Assembly: GCA_001936135.1 (NCBI GenBank)
Contig: CP012817.1
Span: forward strand, 3,906,001 to 3,970,000
Origin: Saccharomycopsis fibuligera x Saccharomycopsis cf. fibuligera
Taxonomy: Eukaryota; Ascomycota; Saccharomycetes; Ascoideales; Saccharomycopsidaceae
Length of the DNA stretch: 64,000 nucleotides
Direction: 5' to 3'
A program made the translations under genes and the position numbers. Below are positions 1-9,671 of this stretch, in pieces. Position 1 is the first letter of the stretch. Each line of letters starts with the position of its first letter. Below the pieces are notes generated by a model that did no database searches, had not been told where the DNA came from, and worked only from the letters and a program-made list of their open reading frames with translations.

Positions 1-753
1 AAAATCAGGCTCATCAACTACTTGCAGTATTACTTCAACGGCTCGCTATTTCTCGACCGCCCCATCAATGAGCAGGACGAGGACGCCCCCTCTCTAGGCG
101 GCGCTGGCGTCAGGCAAGGCGGGGCAGCTCTCTCCAGCAGTAGGTCCAAAAGCGGCAAATACTGCCGTTTGCCAACGTCGCAGTGCGCAGTATGCCACGA
201 AAGAAACAACGGCGCCAGCGCCACGGCCGCCGCTTCTCGATCCGCAGCGGCCCCGAGCAGCAGCAGCCACCACAACAGCAATAGCAGCGACAACGGCTCA
301 AGCTTGATAGCCAATCCGTATGTCACAAATTGTGGCCATGTTTATTGCTATCTCTGCATTCTTGAGAAACTCGAAAAACACTCAACCGGGATCAAAAGCA
401 TCGCTGAAGTCAAGAGGTTGCAGCAAAAGTTGGAAAACAGTCAGAGTCATGGCGACGACGGCGACGGCGACGACGACGACGATGGCGACCATTGGAATTG
501 TCTCAGATGCAGTGGCGTTGTGCTCTGGTGCAAGCCGTATGATGACATTGACACGTCTGCAATCATAGTCGCAGGCGAACCGGACTCGGTACACAACGAC
601 CATACCGATAATAACGGTGGATATGACGAAAATGATGATGCTGCCGATGGCGACGTGGGAGAGTCTTACCAAAACATTACGCATTCGCAATTAGGAAACT
701 CCGCTGAATTTGACGAATTCACTGAAGGAGCAAGAAGCACTAACAATGGCCGT

Positions 754-801
<48 letters not shown>

Positions 802-960
802 TACGATAGCGTGGAAGAAGAGTCTTACGATCAAGGTGATGATGAAGTTGGAGACGGCGATGAAGATGAAGACTATGGATCAACGGCGGACGGCGAAGAA
901 TATGATGATGGAGATGCCGATGATGATGGGGGTGTTTTTGAGGAAAGTTTTGAGCTATGA
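1..960 (+). CDS. PEX2: Pex2, peroxisomal RING-finger E3 ligase (5' end missing)
   Basis: The reading frame is already open at base 1, so only the C-terminal part is present and the true start lies outside the window. The RING is visible as Cys-x2-Cys (codons at 184 and 193), then NPYVTNCGHVYCYLC (Cys-x-His-x3-Cys-x2-Cys, codons near 331-360) and a last Cys-x2-Cys (499 and 508). The NPYVTNCGHVYCYLC stretch is characteristic of Pex2, which with Pex10 and Pex12 forms the membrane ubiquitin ligase that recycles the import receptor Pex5. Two features are odd. Low-complexity Ser/Ala/His/Asn and acidic blocks of about 50 residues separate the metal ligands, and after the RING there is a tail of about 150 residues with a run of 15 serine codons (AGC) followed by Asp/Glu-rich sequence. 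Stop is at 958-960. The family call is firm; the full length cannot be judged. Confidence 0.85.
754..798 (+). repeat. (AGC)15 microsatellite in PEX2
   Basis: Fifteen perfect AGC triplets encode poly-Ser in the PEX2 tail. Pure triplet runs are prone to length change, so alleles may differ here. Confidence 0.95.
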
Positions 961-1469
961 GAAATGTTGTTATTGTTATGGCTATCGAGAACAGTCATGA
1001 TTTCTAAGTAGAGGTTGCGAATAGTCTTTGAGGAGATTTTTATATTCTATTTAGTTGTATTTTATTTCACAGCAGTTGTTTTTTTTTTTGTTTTTTATCT
1101 AGTTTTTCCTTGTAGTGCGAGGGTCGAAGCAAGTTCTGAGTCTTCAAGTATCTACAAGGCCTTGACCTTCAGAAGCAAAAAATACTATGTGTTCAGATTC
1201 TGCTTCCAGGGGAACACGTCAGTTACGCTATAAGGTAGGTAGCTAGTTCTGAATATGGTAGCAATACTTTTGCGATGTGACATGTGCTCCCATCTCTGGA
1301 TACTACTAGCAGCACCAAGAAACAATAGCATCAATGGAATCTCATTATTTATTTATCGCCATACAGACTACATTTCATCACAGACAATAACTTTGGACAA
1401 AAAGTGCTCCAGAAAAGAAAAAGAAAACCCGCATTACATACCGCCATGCTGTGTTTATCTAATTAATCC
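961..1469. other. Intergenic, PEX2 / VPS29 3' ends
   Basis: This 509-bp stretch lies between two convergent genes. It has T-rich tracts around 1078-1110 suited to 3'-end formation. I see no gene, RNA or repeat in it. Confidence 0.6.
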
Positions 1470-2438
1470 TCATTCTTTTCGATAAGTAACTTTGTCAACT
1501 TTCACTTCATCATCAAGATAGGTATATATATACAACGTACAAACTGACCCTTGGACATCCAACAAACAAAAGCTAGGTATCGGGTCAGCTTTAGCCGCAT
1601 AGTCATCACCGTCTTCATCATCAACGCCAATGTTTTTTAGCAAGTTTTTTTTCTTGAGTTCGCCGTCGCTATCGCTACTATCCTTGATATTGATACTATC
1701 GCCATCTATCACTGTTTTATCGCCGTTGACCGTTTTCGTCTCTGCTTTATTATCATCGCTATTGTTTTGCTCATCTGTTTCTTTATTTTCTTTCTCACCT
1801 CGCTGCTGCTGCTGCTGTCCCAATTCCGCATCTTCTTCCTTTCTAACCCCTTCTTCTTCTAAATCCTCTTCCTCCTCATCATCGCTCAACTCTGCCGTCG
1901 TTAATGCTCCCGTGGCTGACCCTGGGTTAATAAAGAGCTTATTATCCAAAGTATACGCCTCCACTCTATGCGTGCCTCCCCATATCAAGATATCAGCATC
2001 CATCTTTCTTGCCTCGGTCAAAAGCGAAAGCGGATCATTCTTAGGCACCACTGTAAACCCATTCAAAAATCCAATCTTCAACTGATGGTGCTGCACCACT
2101 GAAGATATTGGTAATTTTATATCAAAATCGTAGGCACCCTTGACGATTTGAAGATCGGGAGATAATGAGTTGAGAAATTTGAGGGTCTGAAGAGAGGACG
2201 TCACATTTCCTAGACATAACACCTGCTGAATTTTGCCAGGGACTAAAAGTTTTTTGAACTAGATTGTTAGTGCTTTGATTGGAAAAAAAAAAGAAAAAAA
2301 AAAAGTGTAAGGATAAGCAATTTGCGGAGTGTTGTAATCTCTTTGTTTTTGTTTAGTCTCATTCACCAAACATACCTCATGAGGAAAATCTATTGCCCTG
2401 TCAGGAATATGAAGGTCACCAATGGCAAGAAGTAGCAT
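1470..2438 (-). CDS. VPS29: Vps29, retromer subunit, two exons
   Basis: Exon 1 is 2376-2438 (21 codons, beginning MLLLAIGDLHIPDR); exon 2 is 1470-2258. The join is in phase and reads FPHE then FKKLLVPGKIQ, matching the Vps29 family exactly where expected. The spliced protein is 283 residues, close to the 282 of baker's yeast. Vps29 has a metallophosphoesterase fold and acts as a scaffold in the retromer coat with Vps35 and Vps26 for endosome-to-Golgi recycling. The start motif GDLHIPDR is kept, but other metal-site motifs of the fold differ from the human protein (GAYDF for GDFDE, GGTH for GHTH), consistent with a non-catalytic role. A very acidic block of about 90 residues with a short Gln run is inserted after NPGSATGA, before the final strands (PSFCLLDVQ). 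It probably forms a disordered loop. Confidence 0.92.
2259..2375 (-). other. VPS29 intron (117 bp)
   Basis: On the minus strand the intron starts GTATGT (2375-2370) directly after a GAG codon. It ends CTAACAATCTAG at 2259-2260, with a branch-point-like GCACTAAC about 10 nt before the acceptor. Exon phase is 0 on both sides. Confidence 0.9.
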
Positions 2439-2993
2439 TATGTTGTTGATAGTTTTCGAATGACTGTAGTCTGTTTTGAGAGTATACAAGTTTTCTGTTG
2501 AAAGAATTTACAGATCCGAATATGCTTGTCACTGTTACCACGTAGGACCTGTTACTCTTTTGTTTTTGCATTTTTCGATTTTGCATCACTCCGTGTCTGT
2601 CAAGACACCGCTGCAGATGCCGCCGCCATGGTTCGAAAGCTTTGCATTCAAACAGTTATCTTTATACTGTTTGTTGCTATATATTGTCGACAAAAGCCGG
2701 CTGACGAGTTCTTTGTTCACGAAAACTAGTCGTACTGTTAGGGTGATAGCAATTTTAGGCAGATATCAAAGCATCAGTGCAAATTTGTCTCAAGACTCTA
2801 GACAAACGTACGTGCAGCAAGGAAATCAATTAAATGTAAACGTTTTGTTGGTAATGAATAAAAAAATGCTAAATTAAATCTATGTAAATATCATCAAAGT
2901 GACTAATAACTCGAAACAAATTTGAAAACAATAAACTTTTAGTATACAATAGCAGATGGGGCAAAAGCAACAAAACAGCAACGACTAGTCTAT
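2439..2993. other. Intergenic, VPS29 promoter / PWP2 3' end
   Basis: This 555-bp stretch separates the VPS29 start from the PWP2 stop, both genes being on the minus strand. The only open frames are two short overlapping ones on the plus strand (2617-2877 and 2628-2729), listed separately. No other feature is visible. Confidence 0.5.
2628..2729 (+). CDS. Possible 33-residue membrane micropeptide
   Basis: An ATG in a strong context (GCCGCCATGG) opens 33 codons. They encode a basic start, a hydrophobic stretch (TVIFILFVAIYC) and a polar tail. I do not recognise it. An overlapping frame (2617-2877, 86 residues) is open too, so at most one can be real. It lies upstream of and opposite to VPS29. 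The hydrophobic core is the only positive sign, and chance is a fair explanation. Confidence 0.15.
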   Translation: MVRKLCIQTVIFILFVAIYCRQKPADEFFVHEN

Positions 2994-5831
2994 CTACTCG
3001 GAATCCTCGTCATCATCATTTTCCTGGTCAAACCCGTTAAACTCAATCTTCTTACCATCTATATTATTAGCATCCAACCACTCGTTATCATCACTATCGT
3101 CACCATCACCTAACTCTTCACTATCATCATTGTCTGAGCCGTTATTATCCACCTCGATCAACACGTCATCTGCATCAAATTCTTCATCCTCGTTAACAGC
3201 TGCATTATTTGCCGAAGTAGTTTTCAAGAAAGTATACAAGTATTGAGTGTTTTTAGATGCAGAAATAATATCTTTAGCAACCCTGTTAATGAATCTCTGG
3301 ACCAACTTCAAAGAATTAGCAAGCTTTGCCTTATTTTGATTTATTTGCTTACCGTAAAAATTGAGGATTTCTTTAAGCCAAATCATGTTAAACTCAAAAT
3401 GCTGAGATTCAGCCATGAATTCACTAAGGAAATTCAAAAGTTGTTGCAAGTAAATCTCTGGAAAATCTGCAAGAATCAATTTGATGTCTCTGACTGGTAT
3501 GCTTTCAAACACTTTCAAGATCAAGTATCTTTCATTCAACCTGAAGGACATTACAAGAGCCACCAAGTAATTTTTTAATTCCAACTCATGCAAAATATTT
3601 TCAGGAGTAACATCAATATCCAAATCAAATGGATCAAAAATCACTCTAGAATCCACAGAATAAATCAAAAGACCTTCAGTGGAGGCAGCGGCGAACGCGT
3701 TAGCTGTTGGAGAGAAATTTATTGATGTGATCCTTATTTCAGGTCTAACTTTTCTCAAAGATGGATCGCCTCTTTGAGAACCCGGTAAACTTGAATCAAT
3801 TCTGTCTTCCAAATCTGAATTTTCCCCATCATTATCAATTAAATCCAAATTAACCCCATCCTCGGTTAATCTTGAACTGTTCAATTTAGTCAACGTACCA
3901 TCAAGAGCCATGTTTTCAGAAACTTTGAACCTTTTGAGCAACACCTCGTTAGCAATATCATAAATACAAATAGAATTGTTTTTACCCCCACAAATCAATG
4001 CACTACCGTCAAAGCTATAAGCAATAGTGCTGAAAAATTTGGATCTTTTAGAATTCTTAGAAGTGAAAGCATCATTCAAGTACCTCCCACTAATAATATC
4101 CTTTTTGGCATCAACATTACCAATCTGCTTAGCATTTTCTATATCCCAGAATGAGACCTGTCCATCTAAAGTGGAAACCGCCAACTGTTTGGAATCTGGT
4201 CTCATTGCAATAGCCAAAACATCAGAATAAAGTTGAATTGGTTCCACCTGTTGAGATCTGCCAAAAATATCCCATATTCTAATAGTTTTATCCCAACTGG
4301 CACTAGCAAGTACCGAGTTTTCAGTCCCAAACGACAAGAATGATACTGGACCTTCATGACCGCTTAAATTATCCAAAAGTTGACCTGTTTGAACTGACCA
4401 AACAAATATATCAAAGGAATTCAACGAGCTAGCCACCACAACTTCACCACTTGGGTCAACCGCTAAACTGTTAAATTGAATTCTTTCGGTAGTCGAAGTA
4501 AAAGTTCTAAAATTTCTGTATCTAATCAAATCCCAAGCTCTAACCGTACCATCCAAAGAACAAGAGAATAAAACCTGTCCCTTTTTGGCAAACTGTACCC
4601 CGGTAACCGCACTTGTATGTTCATCGAATGTAGCAAGACAAAAACCAGAGTTGATATCCCAAATTTTAATTTTCCCATCATCACTAGCCGTCACTATTCT
4701 AGAGCCATCTGGTGAATAACATAAAGCATTCATAGAATCAAAATGACCTTGCTGTTTTAGAATGTATGACTCTGATTGCCATTCGTAAACTAATAATTGG
4801 CCCAATTTAGCTGACCCAAAAGCAATCCACTCACCAGTATTATTCACTTCAATGGTATTGATGGCATTTTGGCCCATTGAAAGTTGTTGTATCAACACAA
4901 ATGAAGGAAGTTCATATAATCTGAACTCACCGTTGGAGAATCCAACAATCAACAAGTTGGAATTTGGATGGAAAGTACTGGATTTCACCGTTACATGATC
5001 ACCAGCAAAAAAATAGTTTTTCTTTGTTATTCTCCAACTAAGTTTGTTCAACTCAAGATTTGCTTCTTCCTCTTCTTCTTCTTCTTCAGATTCTGTATCG
5101 CTTTCGTTTTTTGGCTTTCTTGTGTATTCCCACTGTAACAAAGCACCATCCTTACTCAAAGTATATATTATATCTTGTCTTTCGCTGAAAAATGCATTAA
5201 CAACATAATCTCTGTGTCCAGCCAAAGACATTTTGGCACTAGCTTCGCTATTATGTAATGACCAGATTCTGGTAGTCATATCTTTGGAAGTTGATAATAT
5301 AAATCTTGAATCCTTAGACCAACTAAGAGATATGATATCGTTGAAATGACCAGAATGTTTTCTATATTTGACAAATGGTGCAAACTGCCTATCATTGTAG
5401 TTCACATCACTGTTTTCTTCATTATTTTTACTATTATCCTCGCTGATTGATGATGAGATCTGCCAAAGTTGAACAAATCTGCCTGTGGCAATGGCAAAGA
5501 ATTTACCATCTGGAGAAAACTTAATGTCATTGACACTATTGCTTTTGAAATTGAAATGGTGAAGCACTTGTTTAGTTCTGAAATTCACCAAGATGGCTCT
5601 CCCATCAACATCCACGGATATTAACAAAGTGTTCTGATCATTGATAGCAATTCTTTTGATATTCTTGCGATGTTGGTAGTCGAAAGTGAATGAGGTGTTG
5701 TTGATCAAATCAAAGACTGAAATTCTATTTCCGACGGGACTCAATAACGTCTTGCCGTCTTTTGTATAGACCAAATTCCCGTTCCTGTAAACAGTTCCTA
5801 GAAGATTAGAGAACTTGAAATCAGACTTCAT
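2994..5831 (-). CDS. PWP2: Pwp2/Utp1, WD40 subunit of the UTP-B / U3 processome
   Basis: The 945-residue protein begins MKSDFKFSNLLGTVYRNGN, almost identical to baker's-yeast Pwp2, so the ATG at 5829-5831 is taken although the frame is open a little further upstream. Pwp2 is a nucleolar scaffold with tandem WD40 propellers in the UTP-B module, needed for 18S rRNA maturation in the small-subunit processome. WD repeats run over about the first 700 residues (for example GHFNDIISLSWSKDSR and GHEGPVSFLSFG). A short acidic insert (Glu run) sits near residue 250. A helical C-terminal domain and a strongly acidic Asp/Glu tail follow. It shares a 284-bp promoter with SCY1, which carries a rRNA-processing-element motif. 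Length and architecture are normal. Confidence 0.96.
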   Translation of the reverse strand: MKSDFKFSNLLGTVYRNGNLVYTKDGKTLLSPVGNRISVFDLINNTSFTFDYQHRKNIKRIAINDQNTLLISVDVDGRAILVNFRTKQVLHHFNFKSNSVNDIKFSPDGKFFAIATGRFVQLWQISSSISEDNSKNNEENSDVNYNDRQFAPFVKYRKHSGHFNDIISLSWSKDSRFILSTSKDMTTRIWSLHNSEASAKMSLAGHRDYVVNAFFSERQDIIYTLSKDGALLQWEYTRKPKNESDTESEEEEEEEEANLELNKLSWRITKKNYFFAGDHVTVKSSTFHPNSNLLIVGFSNGEFRLYELPSFVLIQQLSMGQNAINTIEVNNTGEWIAFGSAKLGQLLVYEWQSESYILKQQGHFDSMNALCYSPDGSRIVTASDDGKIKIWDINSGFCLATFDEHTSAVTGVQFAKKGQVLFSCSLDGTVRAWDLIRYRNFRTFTSTTERIQFNSLAVDPSGEVVVASSLNSFDIFVWSVQTGQLLDNLSGHEGPVSFLSFGTENSVLASASWDKTIRIWDIFGRSQQVEPIQLYSDVLAIAMRPDSKQLAVSTLDGQVSFWDIENAKQIGNVDAKKDIISGRYLNDAFTSKNSKRSKFFSTIAYSFDGSALICGGKNNSICIYDIANEVLLKRFKVSENMALDGTLTKLNSSRLTEDGVNLDLIDNDGENSDLEDRIDSSLPGSQRGDPSLRKVRPEIRITSINFSPTANAFAAASTEGLLIYSVDSRVIFDPFDLDIDVTPENILHELELKNYLVALVMSFRLNERYLILKVFESIPVRDIKLILADFPEIYLQQLLNFLSEFMAESQHFEFNMIWLKEILNFYGKQINQNKAKLANSLKLVQRFINRVAKDIISASKNTQYLYTFLKTTSANNAAVNEDEEFDADDVLIEVDNNGSDNDDSEELGDGDDSDDNEWLDANNIDGKKIEFNGFDQENDDDEDSE

Positions 5832-6115
5832 TCTGTTAGTTTCTTGATAGTTATAGAGAACAGGGCGATTTTTGGTCAACTAAAAAGCTTAGCATCATTA
5901 GTTTAGAGTAAAAAAATTTCAATCTCAGAAAAGTTTATTAAAAAAAAAAAAATTTTTGGAGGCATCGCCCCGGGTAAGCGATCCAGGCGCCGTTTCTGAC
6001 AGCATCGCGGTTTACAAACATTAACAATAAAAAGCAACGTAATAAATACTAGCTGGTAAAGATCATCGCAAAACCACATATCTCAACCTCTCTCTCTCTC
6101 TCTGACTGGCTGAAA
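5832..6115. promoter_or_regulatory. Divergent PWP2/SCY1 promoter with RRPE- and PAC-like motifs
   Basis: A run of A joined to a run of T at 5941-5957 gives the AAAAATTTTT core of the rRNA-processing element (RRPE). TCATCGC at 6063-6070 resembles half of the PAC motif, and two further GCATCGC copies lie near 5962 and 6003. RRPE plus PAC is the known signature of yeast ribosome-biogenesis genes, which fits PWP2. A CT-rich tract near 6088-6104 precedes the SCY1 start. Confidence 0.6.
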
Positions 6116-9037
6116 ATGTTCAATAGTGTCTTCAAGACAGGGATATATGCCCATTATTCCGTCAGTACTACTCCGGCGTTTACCAGCGGGCCCTGGCTAG
6201 TGTTTAACGCAAAAAGCAGCAAAACCAAACAACAAGTGTCGTTATTTAAGTTTGACAAGAAGCTCTTTGAGCAAATGGTCCAAGAGAGTTCCAGTCACTC
6301 ATTCAATGCTATATCCAAATCTACATATAAGCTAATATTATCCGAAGCTATAACTTATGTGAAAACCTATGTTGCCAATTTGATCCGCTTCAAGCATCCT
6401 AATATCCTATCAGTGATTGAGCCATTAGAAGAACGTCAAAATAGTTTTATATTTGTTACTGAACTGGTGACGACAGACTTAAACAATTTCATGAAAGATC
6501 AAGCGAATAAAGAAAATGATAATCAATTGATTGTTACCAACGGTTTGCTGCAAGTATGCACTGCTTTAGAATTCTTGCACAACAATGCCAACACCATCCA
6601 CTTGAACCTCATTCCATCAAGCATATTCATCACTGAAAAACTAGACTTCAAGTTATCTGGTTTTAATTTTATCCAAAAATACGATCCTGCTAATTCTACT
6701 TACAATTTTGTGGCTCCAGATGAACGCTTTCCTAAATTTCTTTCATTGACGTATGACTTTACCGATCCTACATTGCTTTTGGATCATCAATTTTCTTACG
6801 CTAATGATATATTCGCTTTAGGTTGTTTGATATACTACTTGCTTAACTCAAAACGTGGTAAGAAACTTATAAATTGCCAAAATGACCTTTTTGACTACAA
6901 AAGTTCTGTTAATAAAATCAAGACGGGAAATGTTTCCTACAAATTTGATGATGATTTTTTGAATGCAAATTTCAATAAACTTATTGATATAAATCCGCAC
7001 AACAGAGTGCGAATTGAAGACTTCAAAAACTCGTCATTTTTCAATAATGAGCTTTTGAATTCTTTAGATTTTTTGAATAACTTTGACTCTAAGAGTTTGG
7101 TGGAAAAAAACATTTTTTTGAAGGGTTTTCATCAAAGAGACTTTTTTGCCAAGTTTCCTAAATTTTTGTTGATTGATAAATTTTTGCCCACTTTAAAAGA
7201 AACCATATCAAGCATCTCCAATTTAGTGATTTTTCCGATAACTCTAACTTGCATATTCAGAATAGCAGATAACTTGTCTAATCTTTCGTTTATCAATTTA
7301 TTATTGGAGGTTTTTAAGCCATTACAAATTAAAAGTAACAAGAAGAATGTTGAGTTAAATATAATATCTTTTACTGAAATTCAGTTGATAATATTGGAAC
7401 ATTTGAAGAACATATTAAAAAAAATAAACACATCGACTGCGGGTAATTTCAAAAAAGTTGAGAAATCTTTTTTGATACCTCTTATTAATAATGTGTTAGC
7501 TGATGGCGCTATATCAATTGAACAATTACAAACAGAAGCGAATAGTAATGCAATACAAAATACATTCAACAGTATAAAAACCTTGGGCCAAGTTTCTCCG
7601 GAAAAACTCAAAATACAAGAAAGATTTTTATCAAACTTGTCACTAATTATTTCCACTTTGCAAAAACAAAGCGGTAATGGATCAAGTAAATTTATCGAAA
7701 CAGAAATATTCCCAAAAGTTTCTCAAGTTTTTAAGCAGACTAATTCTCTCGCAATAAGAATTGAAGTGATAAATAATTTTATAAAGTTGACAAAAGAAAA
7801 ACTTGTCAGTGCCACTTTCAGCTCAAAAAAAATTATTCCGTTATTGATTGCAATAAAACTAAAAAATGATCAACAAATATTGCATGGCTTGTACAATTTC
7901 TATAAACTCTATTTGGATGTCGATGATTTGTTTGATAAATCTTTGTTAGTTGACACAATATTACCCGAATTGCTCAAATTAAGTTTTAAGACCAATGAAT
8001 TAACCATAGAGAAGTTCAATGAGTTTTTTGACTTAATTACTAAGTTTCAAGTAAAACTTAAGGAGAGACATACCATTTATTTAAATAAATACAATGACAA
8101 AAACATAATCAAGAATAACAGCTTACAAAATAGAAGCCTTTCGGATAGTCCCGTTAATTCCCCTATCGATAGTGACCAGGTTGCTACATTTGAGTCAATT
8201 GTCAATGGAAATAAAGTTGCTGGTGGCAATAACTTAGCTAATGATTTGAATTCTGTTAGTCAAAGCAATAACAATACACCAGCAGCGAATGCATTTAGTT
8301 CCGGTGAATCATTATTCCTTTCAAACGGTAATACGCTACAATCTGCAAATAGTAATCCAGATGTTAGTAGCACATTAGCAGGCAGCAGCAATTCAAAACT
8401 TTCGTCTAGCCTGCCAACCGTGTTGAATGATTTTTCGAGTATTTTGACACCAAGCAACAAACGTACATTTTCACCGGCACCAACGACAGCTTCGACATTA
8501 TCTTCAATGCACGCACTACAGCCAACACATGAAAGCACTAGATCTTCAGTATTAAGTGGCTCTCAATCAAATCGCTACGGGCCACATTCAACTATCACTA
8601 CCAGTAATAATGATAATAATAATAATAACAATATCAGTCATAGTGATAAAAACATTGACTGGTCTGCAGAGACAAACAAAATGAATAGAGGCAAATTAAC
8701 ATTATCTTCAAACAATGTACTAAAACCAACAAACAAAAGAGCAGATCGTATAAACCTTACCGTTGGTGGTAATCCATCATCATTATCGGCATTTTCATCA
8801 CCATCGCCATCATCATCACCATCACCATCAATATCACCATTACCATCCAATTTAAACGCTAATGTTAATTCTAACGCTAATTCTAATTCTAACGTACCAC
8901 CTGGATTCTCAATCGGACTAATTCAGCCAAATAAGCAAAGTTCCAATCAAAATACTAGTCAGCATCATAACCAGAATCATAATCTCACTTCTCAGTATGC
9001 TAAAGCAAGTGATGATTTCTTTGATAGCCTTTTGTGA
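6116..9037 (+). CDS. SCY1: Scy1-like pseudokinase with HEAT repeats
   Basis: The 973-residue product matches yeast Scy1 from the start (MFNSVFKTGIYAHYS; KHPNILSVIEPLEE). It carries an N-terminal protein-kinase fold (about residues 25-310). The catalytic loop reads HLN (162-164) instead of HRD, and the metal-binding DFG is replaced by SGF (181-183), so it should be a pseudokinase. A helical HEAT-like region follows (about 340-660), then a long Ser/Asn-rich disordered part and an acidic end, DDFFDSLL, that resembles a clathrin-adaptor sorting signal. SCYL/Scy1 proteins act in clathrin- and COPI-linked trafficking at Golgi and endosomes. It diverges from PWP2 and converges with NCR1. The start ATG at 6116 follows a CT-rich leader. 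Confidence 0.9.
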   Translation: MFNSVFKTGIYAHYSVSTTPAFTSGPWLVFNAKSSKTKQQVSLFKFDKKLFEQMVQESSSHSFNAISKSTYKLILSEAITYVKTYVANLIRFKHPNILSVIEPLEERQNSFIFVTELVTTDLNNFMKDQANKENDNQLIVTNGLLQVCTALEFLHNNANTIHLNLIPSSIFITEKLDFKLSGFNFIQKYDPANSTYNFVAPDERFPKFLSLTYDFTDPTLLLDHQFSYANDIFALGCLIYYLLNSKRGKKLINCQNDLFDYKSSVNKIKTGNVSYKFDDDFLNANFNKLIDINPHNRVRIEDFKNSSFFNNELLNSLDFLNNFDSKSLVEKNIFLKGFHQRDFFAKFPKFLLIDKFLPTLKETISSISNLVIFPITLTCIFRIADNLSNLSFINLLLEVFKPLQIKSNKKNVELNIISFTEIQLIILEHLKNILKKINTSTAGNFKKVEKSFLIPLINNVLADGAISIEQLQTEANSNAIQNTFNSIKTLGQVSPEKLKIQERFLSNLSLIISTLQKQSGNGSSKFIETEIFPKVSQVFKQTNSLAIRIEVINNFIKLTKEKLVSATFSSKKIIPLLIAIKLKNDQQILHGLYNFYKLYLDVDDLFDKSLLVDTILPELLKLSFKTNELTIEKFNEFFDLITKFQVKLKERHTIYLNKYNDKNIIKNNSLQNRSLSDSPVNSPIDSDQVATFESIVNGNKVAGGNNLANDLNSVSQSNNNTPAANAFSSGESLFLSNGNTLQSANSNPDVSSTLAGSSNSKLSSSLPTVLNDFSSILTPSNKRTFSPAPTTASTLSSMHALQPTHESTRSSVLSGSQSNRYGPHSTITTSNNDNNNNNNISHSDKNIDWSAETNKMNRGKLTLSSNNVLKPTNKRADRINLTVGGNPSSLSAFSSPSPSSSPSPSISPLPSNLNANVNSNANSNSNVPPGFSIGLIQPNKQSSNQNTSQHHNQNHNLTSQYAKASDDFFDSLL

Positions 9038-9671
9038 GAAAAGGAAAAAAAAATGAAATATTAAACTGAAGATCTTTAGTTCGTGTTTTCTTTTATTGTT
9101 ACTCTAATATAATTTTCCTATAGATTATTATTTTTGATTAATAATTTGCATTTGCTTACTAATTCATTCATTTATTCATGAGCTTTTTGATTTTTTGTTA
9201 ATTGGTGTATGTTATAGAATATAATTTCTACTATAATCTACCTCAAACTGGAGTATAAGCATCTATGAAGTGTCACAAGGGGCTACATACATTTTTCCCT
9301 CATAATGATTTTTTGCTTCCGTATACAATATTACTTCGCAGTATCTTAGATTCTCATTCAGGCATATTTTAATTTATAAACTTTTTATACAATAATTTGT
9401 AATAAGAAAATAATTCTCTCTGTATACAATGAAAACAGTTAGAAAATGGGACGGTGAGTACGAGAAAGAAAATAATAAAAAAAAAAAAGGAAAATGATCT
9501 TTGGCAACGGAGATAATATGATAGAAAAATAGAATAAAACAAAAAATAATTTTCAAACTAAATAATAACAAGTCAATAATAATAACAAAAGAAACCCCCA
9601 ATTAAGATCCAAAAACGTGTTTATAGGCAAATAAAGTAACAAAAGAAGTTTAAACAGAAATAAAGGGCCAA
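9038..9671. other. Intergenic, SCY1 / NCR1 3' ends
   Basis: This 634-bp AT-rich stretch separates the convergent stops of SCY1 and NCR1. It has poly-A and poly-T tracts (for example 9477-9488) but no coding or RNA gene that I can recognise. Confidence 0.6.

Noticed and set aside
960-1485. Open frames 1015-1233 and 1255-1485
   Set aside because: Hydrophobic T-rich translation or random composition in a convergent spacer, with no family features.
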